In this document: piece by piece, positions 1 to 7,824 of the stretch | How the letters are laid out: each line of letters starts with the position of its first letter | How positions within the stretch are numbered: position 1 is the stretch's first letter | Source of the DNA: Candidatus Peribacteria bacterium | GTDB taxonomy: Bacteria; Patescibacteriota; Gracilibacteria; UBA1369; 2-02-FULL-48-14 | Assembly (NCBI GenBank): GCA_943354505.1 | Contig: CALRCE010000005.1 | Location: forward strand, 1-50,151 | Length of the DNA stretch: 50,151 nt | Direction of reading: 5' to 3' | The notes under the pieces: generated by a model | What the model saw: only the letters and a program-made list of their open reading frames with translations | Told to the model about the DNA's origin: nothing | Database searches by the model: none | Position numbers and translations under genes: made by a program

Positions 1-186
1 GTGCTCCAAAATCGGAGTGGTGATGCGACGGAAACCCGCTTGACGGAAACGATGACGAGCGACTTTCTTAATGAAAGTGAAATACTCATGATCCTTTGGA
101 AGAATATCATGAATACCCGTTGGGGTTTGCTGCTTCTGGATCTTGTCAGAAGAAGCCCCTTCGGACGCTACGATGTCATCGGACAT
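1..186 (-). CDS. hisS: Histidyl-tRNA synthetase, N-terminal part (runs off the window)
   Basis: Charges tRNA-His with histidine in the cytoplasm (class II aminoacyl-tRNA synthetase). Only the first 62 codons are present; the ATG is at 184-186 and the frame is open to base 1. The translation contains the family's opening motif, TGIHDILPKDHEYF, followed by RFRQAGFRRITTPILEH, which matches the motif 1 region of HisRS. An extension of about 19 residues precedes the conserved start. It lies 71 bases downstream of tsaD on the same strand and may be cotranscribed with it. No Shine-Dalgarno site is visible. The family assignment is firm; completeness of the gene cannot be judged here. Confidence 0.9.
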   Translation of the reverse strand, partial: MSDDIVASEGASSDKIQKQQTPTGIHDILPKDHEYFTFIKKVARHRFRQAGFRRITTPILEH

Positions 187-257
187 AGAGAAAGTGGGTA
201 AAATGAATGATTACTGAAGACTATACCACGTTTTCAGGTTCGAGCAAGAATTTTGTT

Positions 258-1232
258 TTAACGCATGAAAAAAGCGGCGGCTCCAATCATTGCGGCGTTG
301 TCGGTGCAGTATTCCATCTTCAGGGGAGCTCTAAAAAGCGGAGGGATTTGGATTCGACTCAACTCTTCTTCAATACGACCGCGCAAAAAACGATTGGCGG
401 AAACGCCTCCCGTGAGGTGAACTTCTTTGGGAGCGTATTCATGAATCGCTTGCACCAGTTTTTGAACCAAAGCTTGCACGGCCGCTTCCTGAAAAGAAGC
501 CGCAATGTCGTTCACAAACGTCTCATCTTTTAACCGACTTTCATTGTCTTTCAAATAGTAAAAAACGGAGGTTTTTAGTCCAGAAAAACTAAAGTTCTTT
601 TCTTTGCGCAGCGCAATGGGGAATTTCACAGCCTCTGGATTCCCCAACTTCGCACGTTCTTCAATGGCAGGGCCACCGGGATAGCCGAGCCCGAGCAAAC
701 GCGCCACTTTGTCGAAAGCTTCTCCGGCACTGTCGTCGATGCTTTCGGCCAAAATCTCGAAGTCCCCATGTCCACGCACCAGCACCAGTTCATTGTGCCC
801 TCCCGAAACCGTCAGAATCAAAATAGGCAGCTGAGGTTCAGCAGGCATTTCTTGAATGTCCGCGGGCACCAGCCAAGGGGCGTACATGTGCCCGTGAATG
901 TGATTCACTTCGAGTAAAGGTTTGTCTTGCGCAAAGGCCAAGGCCGCCGCCGTCACCCGTCCCACCACCAATGACCCGATGAGTCCCGGTTCTTTCGTCA
1001 CCGCCACGGCATCGATGTCTTTCCAGTTCACTTTTGCTTCTTGCATCGCCATTTTCAAAACGGGAATCATCGCCTTGATGTGTTCCCGTGCGGCCACTTC
1101 CGGCACCACGCCCCCTGTCTCCACGTGCTTGGCGATTTGGGACGCGATCACATTGCTGTGCACACGTCGTCCATCTTCCACCACGGCCACAGAGGTTTCA
1201 TCGCACGAACTTTCGATCGCAAGGATTTTCAT
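258..1232 (-). CDS. tsaD: tRNA N6-adenosine threonylcarbamoyltransferase TsaD
   Basis: Transfers threonylcarbamoyl from TC-AMP to A37 of ANN-decoding tRNAs (t6A), working with TsaB and TsaE. At 324 residues it has normal family length. The metal-binding motif HIHGH is at residues 111-115, the ASKHA nucleotide-fold signatures SGGHNELV (143-150) and LTGGVSANRFL are present, and CTDNAAMIGAA lies near the C-terminus. Its partner tsaB lies 20 kb away at 20987. Upstream of the ATG is TATAGA-N6-ATG, an imperfect version of the close-set -10 box seen at many genes here. hisS follows on the same strand. Confidence 0.97.
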   Translation of the reverse strand: MKILAIESSCDETSVAVVEDGRRVHSNVIASQIAKHVETGGVVPEVAAREHIKAMIPVLKMAMQEAKVNWKDIDAVAVTKEPGLIGSLVVGRVTAAALAFAQDKPLLEVNHIHGHMYAPWLVPADIQEMPAEPQLPILILTVSGGHNELVLVRGHGDFEILAESIDDSAGEAFDKVARLLGLGYPGGPAIEERAKLGNPEAVKFPIALRKEKNFSFSGLKTSVFYYLKDNESRLKDETFVNDIAASFQEAAVQALVQKLVQAIHEYAPKEVHLTGGVSANRFLRGRIEEELSRIQIPPLFRAPLKMEYCTDNAAMIGAAAFFMR

Positions 1233-1259
1233 AAGTCATCTATACATTTAAACGAGGAC

Positions 1260-1288
1260 TTTTGCAAAAAAGCTGCGCTTTACTTCTA
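1260..1288 (+). repeat. Short sequence related to the recombinase tail repeat
   Basis: This 29-base stretch between tsaD and the antitoxin gene aligns with 48357-48384 inside the recombinase-associated inverted repeat. There are two mismatches and one extra A. Both read TTTTGCAAAAA, then GCT(G/T)CGCTTT, then CTTCTA. The similarity stops abruptly on both sides. It may be a scar or fragment of a related element, or a chance match. Confidence 0.4.
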
Positions 1289-1330
1289 GGAGTATCTTAA
1301 GGTATTCTTTCTGCAGAAAATCCAACTTTC

Positions 1331-1336
1331 TAACTT
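1331..1336 (+). promoter_or_regulatory. Leaderless-type -10 box of the AbrB/PIN pair
   Basis: TAACTT followed by six bases (TCCAAT) and the ATG at 1343. A -10 this close puts transcription start at or next to the A of the start codon. No Shine-Dalgarno site is present. Confidence 0.55.
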
Positions 1337-1342
1337 TCCAAT

Positions 1343-1606
1343 ATGCCAACTCAAGAAAAAATAGTACGAACTCAAGAGAAAGGTCTTGTGACCATTCCTG
1401 CCGAGTTTCGTGAAAAACTTGGAATTCAAAAGGATTCATTGTTGCAGGCGAAGCTGACTCAAGGGGGAATTCTTTTTGTAAAATTGCAGGTAGAGAATGA
1501 GGATAATTTCTTCACCAAAGAAGAAATTGGGAAATGGATGGATGAAGATAAAATGAATGCTGTTACCATAAAAAAATTGAATAAATTACTCTCGAAGAAG
1601 AAATGA
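1343..1606 (+). CDS. AbrB/SpoVT-type antitoxin
   Basis: 87-residue DNA-binding antitoxin candidate. Residues 4-50 (EKIVRTQEKGLVTIPAEFREKL, given here only as its key part GLVTIPAEFR) match the swapped-hairpin AbrB fold of MazE/VapB antitoxins. The C-terminal half is lysine- and glutamate-rich and would bind the toxin. Its stop overlaps the start of the PIN gene by four bases (ATGA), the usual coupling of a toxin-antitoxin pair. By family analogy it represses its own promoter; the close-set TAACTT box at 1331 is the likely target region. Confidence 0.85.
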   Translation: MPTQEKIVRTQEKGLVTIPAEFREKLGIQKDSLLQAKLTQGGILFVKLQVENEDNFFTKEEIGKWMDEDKMNAVTIKKLNKLLSKKK

Positions 1607-2022
1607 AGACGGTTTTTTTAGATGCCAATATACTTTTTGCGGCTGCTTTGTCCGAAACAGGGGGGTCGAGGGCACTTTTTCTCTTAGCTGAACGCAAAGT
1701 GATCAAGATAGTGGGCAGTCGTTATGCTCTTTTGGAGGCGAAAAGGAATCTTCAAAAGAAGAATGAACAAGCTTTACCAAAGTTTTGGTCTTTGTGTGCC
1801 GAACTAATTGAACTGAGTGATGAAGAAGTGGATTTAGGATTTGAAACAACTTGGCAGCCTCATATCATTTCAAAAGATTTGCCCATTTTGTGGGGCGCAT
1901 TTCAGTTGAAAGTGGATGTTCTCGTTACACTGGATCGGAAAGATTTTATGAACGAAAAAATCAAAAAACAAAAATTTCCATTTAAAATCATGACTCCTGC
2001 AGAGTTGATCCAGAGCCTGTAA
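1603..2022 (+). CDS. PIN-domain toxin (VapC-like ribonuclease)
   Basis: 139 residues. The N-terminus MKTVFLDANILFAA has the first PIN acidic residue (D7) and N9. Further acidic positions lie around E46 and in the segment VDVLVTLDRKDF near residues 103-114, which carries the conserved late aspartates. PIN toxins are Mg-dependent RNases that cut tRNA or mRNA. It overlaps the AbrB gene by four bases, so the two form a VapBC-like module. The target RNA cannot be inferred from sequence. Confidence 0.82.
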   Translation: MKTVFLDANILFAAALSETGGSRALFLLAERKVIKIVGSRYALLEAKRNLQKKNEQALPKFWSLCAELIELSDEEVDLGFETTWQPHIISKDLPILWGAFQLKVDVLVTLDRKDFMNEKIKKQKFPFKIMTPAELIQSL

Positions 2023-2028
2023 GTAGAA

Positions 2029-2034
2029 TACACT
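2029..2034 (+). promoter_or_regulatory. Leaderless-type -10 box of cca
   Basis: TACACT, six bases (GTCGCC), then the ATG at 2041. It lies just downstream of the PIN stop codon, so cca need not depend on the toxin operon for transcription. Confidence 0.55.
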
Positions 2035-2040
2035 GTCGCC

Positions 2041-3345
2041 ATGAAGTCCACCGCCACACAAATCGTTGCCACCCTGCAAAAAGCTGGATTCAAAGCTTAT
2101 TTTGCCGGGGGATGTGTGCGCGACAAACTCATGGGCCGCGAACCCAAAGACATCGACATTGCGACCAGTGCCTTGCCCGATCAAATTGAAAAACTCTTCG
2201 TCGACACCTATCCCGTGGGCAAAGCCTTTGGTGTGATCCATGTGAACGAAAATGGACACACGTTTGAAATCGCCACCTTTCGCAGCGACTCCGGCACCAG
2301 CGATGGACGTCGTCCCGATGCGGTTTTATTCAGCCACGCCGAAGACGATGCTCAACGCCGCGACTTCACGATCAACGCACTTTTTTACGATCCCATTAAA
2401 GACGAGATGCACGACTTCATTGGGGGACAAGACGACATCGGCAACAAACTCATCCGTTTCATTGGCGACCCGCATCAAAGAATTCTTGAAGATCACCTCC
2501 GCATCCTTCGGGCCATCCGTTTTAAAAACACGCTAGGTTTCAATTACCATCCAGACACCTACGCCGCCCTCAAAAAACACGCTCCACTCGCCGACAAAGT
2601 GAGCTGGGAACGCGTACGAGATGAACTCAATAAAATCATCATGGCGCGAAGTGCACCTGTGGCTTTTGAAGACATGCAAGACACCGGCGTTTTACCCTAC
2701 GTTTTACCCGAACTGGAAGCCTGCAAAGGAATGGCTCAGCCAGCCGAATTCCACCACGAAGGCGATGTGTGGACTCACCTCATGCAAGCACTCAACTCTT
2801 TGCCGGAGGAAGCCACCTTGCTCGATCATTGGGCCGTGATTTTGCACGACATTGGCAAGCCGGAAACCTTCAAAATCGAAGAACGCATCCGCTTCGATGG
2901 CCACAGCGAAGTGTCTGCCGAAATTGCGGAACGAATCATGCGCCGCCTCAAATTTTCTCGCCGCGACATTGAGCACGTCACCTGGGTGATTCGCCATCAT
3001 TTCATGATGCACCAACTCCTCGACATGGAAATCGGCAAGCAACGCCAATGGTTTTTAGACGAACGCTTCCCAAGTCTCATGCTCTTGTTTTACGCGGATG
3101 CCATGGGCACCACTCCGGCCAGCCTGCATCTGTACAATCAAGTCAAAGCCGCTCGTGAAGACTGTTTGCAGCGTTTCCCGGCTTTGCCGGAACCTTTCAT
3201 CACCGGCGCAGACGTGATGCAAGTGCTGTCCATCAAAGGGGGTCCTCGTGTGGGCGAAATCCTCACAGAGGCCATGGTGAAACAACTCGGTCACGACTTA
3301 CAAAATCGTGAAGAAGCGTTGGAGTGGCTGAAACAACTAAACTGA
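2041..3345 (+). CDS. cca: CCA-adding tRNA nucleotidyltransferase with HD domain
   Basis: Adds or repairs the 3' CCA of tRNAs. 434 residues. The nucleotidyltransferase head has AGGCVRDKLMGRE (22-34) and the metal-binding pair in KDIDIAT (D37, D39). The RNA- and nucleotide-binding regions follow, with DHLRILRAIRF near 150-160, and an HD motif (HDIGKPETF, near 270) marks a C-terminal HD phosphohydrolase domain. Both tRNAs in this window already encode CCA, so repair may be its main task for those. It is followed after 3 bases by a small membrane protein gene. Confidence 0.95.
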   Translation: MKSTATQIVATLQKAGFKAYFAGGCVRDKLMGREPKDIDIATSALPDQIEKLFVDTYPVGKAFGVIHVNENGHTFEIATFRSDSGTSDGRRPDAVLFSHAEDDAQRRDFTINALFYDPIKDEMHDFIGGQDDIGNKLIRFIGDPHQRILEDHLRILRAIRFKNTLGFNYHPDTYAALKKHAPLADKVSWERVRDELNKIIMARSAPVAFEDMQDTGVLPYVLPELEACKGMAQPAEFHHEGDVWTHLMQALNSLPEEATLLDHWAVILHDIGKPETFKIEERIRFDGHSEVSAEIAERIMRRLKFSRRDIEHVTWVIRHHFMMHQLLDMEIGKQRQWFLDERFPSLMLLFYADAMGTTPASLHLYNQVKAAREDCLQRFPALPEPFITGADVMQVLSIKGGPRVGEILTEAMVKQLGHDLQNREEALEWLKQLN

Positions 3346-3348
3346 TTT

Positions 3349-3798
3349 ATGAACACAGAACTCCGACGACGACTGCAAATCTCCATCCAACGAACCAAAC
3401 GCAATTTCATCATTGTCTTGTTCATCTTAGCCGGACTGCTCGCCATGATGTTCGCCGCCGTTTTTTATGATCCGGAACGAACTCTTTTCACACAAGTGGC
3501 TGTGAGTCTGCTTGCCTTGGGAGTGGTTTACTTGATGCTTAAAATGGCAAAAATCGCCTTCAAACCCAATCCCTTACTTGAAATTTTGGAACATCAGCCC
3601 AGTCAAATCAAAACGGTGGAGGTGATCTCCATCGTTTATCAAAACGGGCGCCCTAGTTTTCAAATGAACCTCCACTTTCACACGGCGGACGGCAGAAGGC
3701 TTGTTCTCTCTGAAAATCGCAGCTCCATCGAAGCTCTTCTTCCACTATTGAGAGCGCAGCTCCCTCACGCCGAATTCAGAGAAGCAAGCCAACGTTGA
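3349..3798 (+). CDS. Small two-helix membrane protein, unknown function
   Basis: 149 residues, unrecognised. The basic N-terminus (RRRLQISIQRTKR) precedes a hydrophobic helix at about 20-41. A second helix follows at about 47-66, then a soluble C-terminal domain of about 80 residues with alternating beta-like segments. Charge distribution suggests both ends face the cytoplasm. It starts 3 bases after cca and is probably cotranscribed. It ends one base before the convergent M23 peptidase gene, with no visible terminator between them. Confidence 0.7.
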   Translation: MNTELRRRLQISIQRTKRNFIIVLFILAGLLAMMFAAVFYDPERTLFTQVAVSLLALGVVYLMLKMAKIAFKPNPLLEILEHQPSQIKTVEVISIVYQNGRPSFQMNLHFHTADGRRLVLSENRSSIEALLPLLRAQLPHAEFREASQR

Positions 3799-3799
3799 T

Positions 3800-4333
3800 T
3801 CAATTCGGGATCTGGGATAAGTAATCCACAGGGTTAATATTGTAACCGCTGTAGTTTCCTAGGCTCCGCGTCATGATTTCATAACCCATTTCGGGCTCTT
3901 CCGAAAGAATCTCAAAATGCAAATGAGGGCCTTTAGTGGCAGTGCCGGTGTTGCCCGTTTTTGCAAAAATTTCATCCGCTTTGATGAGCGCGCCCTCTGT
4001 TGTAAGGATCTCATTCAAATGTGCGAAGACCAAAATATTTCCCCAAGCATCTTCAGCATACAGGCAAGTGCCCATTTCATTTTGTTGCCGAATGTCCACC
4101 ACGCGAAGAGGCACAGTCATAGAAAGGGGAGTGCCTTCGGGCGCAGCAATGTCTATTCCAGTATGGCCTTTCACGGGATCGTAAAAATCTCCTTTGGCTT
4201 GGAAAGGATTGCTGAGCCGATATCCAAAATAGAGAGACTCTTCCCATTTGAATAGGCCTAAAACTTGAAGCAAAAGAACGCCCAACAATAGGGCCAAAAG
4301 AAGGACGGAAATAAAACGGTTTTGACGCTTCAT
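3800..4333 (-). CDS. Membrane-anchored M23 (LytM) peptidase
   Basis: 177 residues. An N-terminal membrane anchor or uncleaved signal (about 8-28) precedes an M23 domain. The zinc site HTGIDIA (His and Asp), the middle FAHLNE motif and the GPHLHFE motif are all present, so it should be an active peptidoglycan endopeptidase outside the membrane. The linker is only about 30 residues, so it would act close to the membrane. It lies directly downstream of rlmD (stop of rlmD at 4334), implying one transcript. Confidence 0.9.
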   Translation of the reverse strand: MKRQNRFISVLLLALLLGVLLLQVLGLFKWEESLYFGYRLSNPFQAKGDFYDPVKGHTGIDIAAPEGTPLSMTVPLRVVDIRQQNEMGTCLYAEDAWGNILVFAHLNEILTTEGALIKADEIFAKTGNTGTATKGPHLHFEILSEEPEMGYEIMTRSLGNYSGYNINPVDYLSQIPN

Positions 4334-5737
4334 TTAACTTTTGGTCAGCAAACAAACACATTCCACATGGTGAGTTTGCGGGAACATATCCACGGGCTGC
4401 ACCGACTGGGTCGTGTATCCGAGTTCCGTAAATTGCTTGAGGTCACGTGCCATCGTCGTTGGATTGCAAGAAACGTAGACTATTTTAGCCGCACCAAACG
4501 CCACGCAGTCGGCGACCACTTTCTCGCCAAGCCCCGCGCGAGGCGGATCCACGATCACCACGTCGGGGCGACTGCCTTCACCCATGCTGGCCAGTTCATT
4601 GAGACGTTGCTCCACGCTGCCCAAATAAAAGCGGACATTTTTGATGCCGTTTTTAAGAGCGTTATTTTGAGCGCTTTCCACGGCGGATTCATTGACTTCA
4701 ATCCCAAGCACCAATTTGGCTTTGTGCGCACAAAAGAGGCCAATCGTACCTGTTCCGCAATACAGGTCATAAACGATTTCAGCGCCCGTGAGGTCTGCCA
4801 GTTCCAAGGCTTTGGAATAGAGTTTTTGCGCTTGCAAAGTGTTGGTTTGAAAAAACGCCTGAGGCAAAATATCGAACTCCAGTCGCGTGCCGTTTTCGAG
4901 TTCCAAAACCTCCGTCAGCGCCTCTTTGCCCGCGAGCAAATTCTGCTCGGTCCACGTGGGTTGTCCGGGCACTTGGTACACGCTGTTCCAGTACAAAGAA
5001 GTCACGCTCGCGTCCTTCGCAAACAATTCAATAAAAGCCTCTTTCTGTTCAAAAAGCCCTGTGGAAGTCGTGAGTACAATCATTCGCTCGCCCGTGTTTT
5101 CCCCTTCGCGCACCGTCAGCGTCTTGAGCAAGCCTTCGTGATTGTGTGAATTGTAGACAGGGATTTGATGCTCAATCGCAAACGCCCGCACTTTTTGGAC
5201 GACCTCCACCACCCATTCCGATTGCAAAAAACATTCTTCCAGGTCAAACACTTCAAAATGATAACCGGGCGGATAAAACCCAAGCTGAGTTTCACCCACT
5301 TCTTGAGAAAGCTTCGGCTTCGCCGAAGTCCCAAACGAAAATTCCATTTTGTTGCGATAAAACCAAGGACTGTCGTTGCTCACGATCGGTAAAACCAAAT
5401 CACCACTCAATCCTCCCAGGCGTTCCAGACTCTCTCGCACTTGCTGTTCTTTGACTTTGAGTTGCTCTTCATAAGCCAAAAATTGCCACTTGCATCCGCC
5501 ACAAACCTCAAAATGCTTGCAACGCGCTGCAATGCGCAGAGGACTGGGCTTCACAATTTCTTTCACAACGCCCTCCGCGTAACTCGACTTCACACGACGA
5601 ATCTGGACCAAAGCTTCATCACCGGGCGCCACATCGGGCACAAAGATTTTGAATCCCTCATCGCTCGCAATGCCCTCGCCGCCATAGACCAAACGATCGA
5701 TGGTCACGAGGCGCTCTTCATGTTTTTTAGGTTTCAT
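4334..5737 (-). CDS. rlmD: 23S rRNA (uracil-5)-methyltransferase, RlmD/RumA type
   Basis: SAM-dependent m5U methyltransferase of 23S rRNA. I chose the ATG at 5735-5737 (467 residues), which begins MKPKKHEERL; an in-frame ATG 36 bases further out would overlap the divergent rlmH promoter. An N-terminal TRAM domain is followed by Fe-S cysteines (CKHFEVCGGC), the SAM motif YDLYCGTGTIGL, DPPRAGLG and the catalytic cysteine in VSCNPTTMARDL. A short insert encoded by the hairpin at 5312-5328 falls between MEFSFG and LGFY. The gene diverges from rlmH, another 23S rRNA methyltransferase. Confidence 0.93.
   Translation of the reverse strand: MKPKKHEERLVTIDRLVYGGEGIASDEGFKIFVPDVAPGDEALVQIRRVKSSYAEGVVKEIVKPSPLRIAARCKHFEVCGGCKWQFLAYEEQLKVKEQQVRESLERLGGLSGDLVLPIVSNDSPWFYRNKMEFSFGTSAKPKLSQEVGETQLGFYPPGYHFEVFDLEECFLQSEWVVEVVQKVRAFAIEHQIPVYNSHNHEGLLKTLTVREGENTGERMIVLTTSTGLFEQKEAFIELFAKDASVTSLYWNSVYQVPGQPTWTEQNLLAGKEALTEVLELENGTRLEFDILPQAFFQTNTLQAQKLYSKALELADLTGAEIVYDLYCGTGTIGLFCAHKAKLVLGIEVNESAVESAQNNALKNGIKNVRFYLGSVEQRLNELASMGEGSRPDVVIVDPPRAGLGEKVVADCVAFGAAKIVYVSCNPTTMARDLKQFTELGYTTQSVQPVDMFPQTHHVECVCLLTKS
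5312..5328. repeat. Perfect 7-base-stem palindrome with TTC/GAA triloop
   Basis: CTTCGGC-TTC-GCCGAAG, inside rlmD and in frame, encoding roughly TSAKPK. Four other sites in the window share the C-TTC-G (C-GAA-G) centre with different stems: 46753, 48364, 49755 and 49806. Confidence 0.6.
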
Positions 5738-5744
5738 AGAGCGC

Positions 5745-5759
5745 AGTTTAGCATATGAT
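5745..5759. promoter_or_regulatory. Divergent, nearly abutting -10 boxes of rlmD and rlmH
   Basis: Only 28 bases separate the two start codons. On the minus strand TAAACT (5745-5750) is followed by 7 bases and the rlmD ATG. On the plus strand TATGAT (5754-5759) is followed by AAGCCC and the rlmH ATG. There is no room for leaders, so both mRNAs are probably leaderless, and the -35 region of each lies inside the other gene. Confidence 0.6.
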
Positions 5760-5765
5760 AAGCCC

Positions 5766-6227
5766 ATGCACATTCAAATCCTTCAGGTCAGTCCAACCAA
5801 AGAAGCCCCGCTCAAAACACTCGAAGCCGAGTACGAGAAGCGACTCCAGGCTTTCATAAAACTCGAAACGATCACGGTGCCGGCTTGTAAAAAAGACGAC
5901 CGCGCCCAAGCTCAGAAAGAAGAAGCCGAAGCCCTCGAAAAACACCTCGACCCCCGTGCGTTGCTCGTCACTCTGGACGAACGCGGCCAGGCCATGACCA
6001 GCGAAGAGTTTGCCAACTGGCTCGGCAAAGTGCGCGACTTTGGGGAAGGGAAGGTGCAATTCCTCATCGGCGGTTCCCACGGCTTGCACTCCGAGCTCAT
6101 CAACAAAGCCAAGCTCCGCCTTGCCTTTTCTAAAATGACTTTCACCCACGAGATGATTCGCGTATTTTTAAAGGAGCAGCTCTACCGCGCCTGCACCATT
6201 CTCGCCGGAAAAACCTACCATAAATGA
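5766..6227 (+). CDS. rlmH: 23S rRNA (pseudouridine1915-N3)-methyltransferase RlmH
   Basis: 153-residue SPOUT-fold methyltransferase that methylates pseudouridine 1915 in helix 69 of 23S rRNA on assembled ribosomes. The start MHIQILQVSPTKEAP was chosen because it gives the family length (about 155) and follows the close-set TATGAT box. Family signatures are LDERGQAMTSEEFA, FLIGGSHGL (SAM-binding knot) and the C-terminal TFTHEMIRVFLKEQLYRA. Its stop overlaps the start of the CapA-like gene (ATGA). Confidence 0.95.
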   Translation: MHIQILQVSPTKEAPLKTLEAEYEKRLQAFIKLETITVPACKKDDRAQAQKEEAEALEKHLDPRALLVTLDERGQAMTSEEFANWLGKVRDFGEGKVQFLIGGSHGLHSELINKAKLRLAFSKMTFTHEMIRVFLKEQLYRACTILAGKTYHK

Positions 6228-7249
6228 AGCCCACGCTATCCAAAGCCTTCTGGCCTTTCCTCCTCGTTCTAGCGACGGTTTTTTCAATTCTCGAAGCTCA
6301 GGGTTTGCCAGACGTGGAAGGCGAAACCATCCCTTTGTTTTCGCGACCTTGGAGCGACAAAGCGGCTGAAGAATCACAAGAGGTGAATCTGCTCATGACC
6401 GGCGACGTGATGCTGGACCGCTACGTCGCCACCCTCCGGGACCGTGCTTTAGCCGATCAAGACACCAGCAACGATCTCTTCCCCTTCACGCACATGTCCG
6501 AAGTCATTCAAGCGGTCAAAGACCAACTGGACGTGACGGAACTCGACCTAGTGCTTGCCAATTTGGAAGGTCCCATCACCGATTCCAAGTATGTGAACAA
6601 CGGCACCGCCATGGTTTTCAATTTTAAACCTAGCGTAGCAGAACTTTTAAAAACAGTTGGCTTCACCGCCGTCAACATGGCCAACAACCACACCTTGGAC
6701 ATGGGCAAAACGGGTCCTCAGCAAACCCACGACTATCTTGCCGAAGTGGGCATCGATGCTTTTGGTCACCCCGACACACCCAATGGAGACTACAGCTTTA
6801 TTTCTTACGATTTCGATGGACTCACCGTGGGTTTTTTGGGACTCAATGACGCCGTGATCGACCTAGACACTCCAGCCGCTCTCGAGAAAATCAAAGAAGT
6901 GGACACTCAAGTGGATGTTCTCATCATCGCCGTGCATTGGGGCACCGAATATTTAACGGAAGCACCCGACTCTGTTGTGGAGTTGGGGCATCAATTTGTG
7001 GACGCCGGTGCCGACTTCGTTTGGGGAACCCATCCTCACGTCATTGAAAACAGCGAACTCTACAACGGCAAGTGGATCTACTACTCGCTCGGCAACTTCG
7101 TCTTCGATCAATATTGGTCCAAGGCCACGCAAGAAGGCCTCGTGCTCGGTCTCAAGATCAAAAAATCCAGCGATGGAACCCTCACCTTCACGCCCAAAGA
7201 GGTCCTCGTGGATCTGATCAACCAAGGAGAACCCACACCGAGGGAGTGA
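6224..7249 (+). CDS. CapA/PgsA-like exported metallophosphatase-fold protein
   Basis: 341 residues of the bacterial capsule synthesis protein (PGA_cap) family. A hydrophobic signal or anchor at about 9-27 is followed by the calcineurin-like core: MTGDVMLDR, LANLEGPIT, NMANNHTLDMG, AVHWGTEY, GTHPHVIE and YYSLGNFVFDQ. These metal-ligand positions are intact. In poly-gamma-glutamate producers the family works with PgsB and PgsC, which are not seen here, so a polyglutamate role cannot be claimed. It overlaps rlmH by 4 bases. A second member lies at 38356. Confidence 0.88.
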   Translation: MKPTLSKAFWPFLLVLATVFSILEAQGLPDVEGETIPLFSRPWSDKAAEESQEVNLLMTGDVMLDRYVATLRDRALADQDTSNDLFPFTHMSEVIQAVKDQLDVTELDLVLANLEGPITDSKYVNNGTAMVFNFKPSVAELLKTVGFTAVNMANNHTLDMGKTGPQQTHDYLAEVGIDAFGHPDTPNGDYSFISYDFDGLTVGFLGLNDAVIDLDTPAALEKIKEVDTQVDVLIIAVHWGTEYLTEAPDSVVELGHQFVDAGADFVWGTHPHVIENSELYNGKWIYYSLGNFVFDQYWSKATQEGLVLGLKIKKSSDGTLTFTPKEVLVDLINQGEPTPRE

Positions 7250-7260
7250 TCGAAATGAGC

Positions 7261-7764
7261 TCAATCCCCAACGTGCCAAAGCTCGACTGTGACAGGAGTC
7301 CAGCTGTGAAAGCCTTTGACCGTCGCAAAGTCGTCCCCGGGGTTAGAAATCTGAACCATTCTTGTAACTGAACCCTGGTGCCCAGCGGGAACACCTTGAA
7401 GTAAAGTAGGTAGAACGGAGTGAACCCTGGTACACAACTCTTGTGACGGCGCAAAACTCCGTGAAGGTTCATAGCGCCAACGATATCCATTCAAGAAAAA
7501 ATGTTCATCAGGGCGAATCCGTTTACCATTCGAAGCCAAGACCTCTAAACCTGCACAAGCCAAAGAATCTTTATCTTGGAGCACTTGCCCCACAGCTCCA
7601 GACCAAATCCTGAGCAGCATCTTCTCGGGGAAGACGATTACTTCCTCTGCAGGTGGAGAAGGCGCTCTGAATCCAGGCAAATTTTTAAGGGCTTCTGGGC
7701 CATTTGGGTTCTGAACTTCGTTCCAGTCAACGGGGTCATGAAGTAAACTTCTTTGTCTGGGCAT
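7261..7764 (-). CDS. Unrecognised protein, 167 residues
   Basis: I do not recognise this protein. The start MPRQRSLLHDPVDWN at 7762-7764 was chosen because it precedes the point where the composition becomes protein-like and lies near the bidirectional -10 at 7791; a longer frame would overlap the MBL gene. There is no signal peptide or membrane helix. Notable segments are EEVIVFPEKMLLRIW, HFFLNGYRWRYEPS and a C-terminal half rich in V, T and W. It converges with the CapA-like gene (11-base gap). It is real by length and by the lack of any competing frame, but the evidence is moderate. Confidence 0.55.
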   Translation of the reverse strand: MPRQRSLLHDPVDWNEVQNPNGPEALKNLPGFRAPSPPAEEVIVFPEKMLLRIWSGAVGQVLQDKDSLACAGLEVLASNGKRIRPDEHFFLNGYRWRYEPSRSFAPSQELCTRVHSVLPTLLQGVPAGHQGSVTRMVQISNPGDDFATVKGFHSWTPVTVELWHVGD

Positions 7765-7790
7765 ATAAATTGCTTTAAAAACAGATAAGT

Positions 7791-7798
7791 AGTATACT
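7791..7798. promoter_or_regulatory. Symmetric -10 (AGTATACT) between divergent genes
   Basis: AGTATACT is its own reverse complement, so it presents TATACT on both strands. It lies 26 bases from each start codon (7764 on minus, 7825 on plus) and could serve both genes, each with a leader of about 20 bases. Confidence 0.45.
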
Positions 7799-7824
7799 GT
7801 AATGATTACTTGACACAAATTCAA

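Noticed and set aside
1-201. A 66-residue plus-strand frame at the window start
   Set aside because: The opposite strand encodes the N-terminus of histidyl-tRNA synthetase.
4322-5149. A 275-residue plus-strand frame
   Set aside because: It lies wholly antisense to rlmD, whose motifs are unmistakable.
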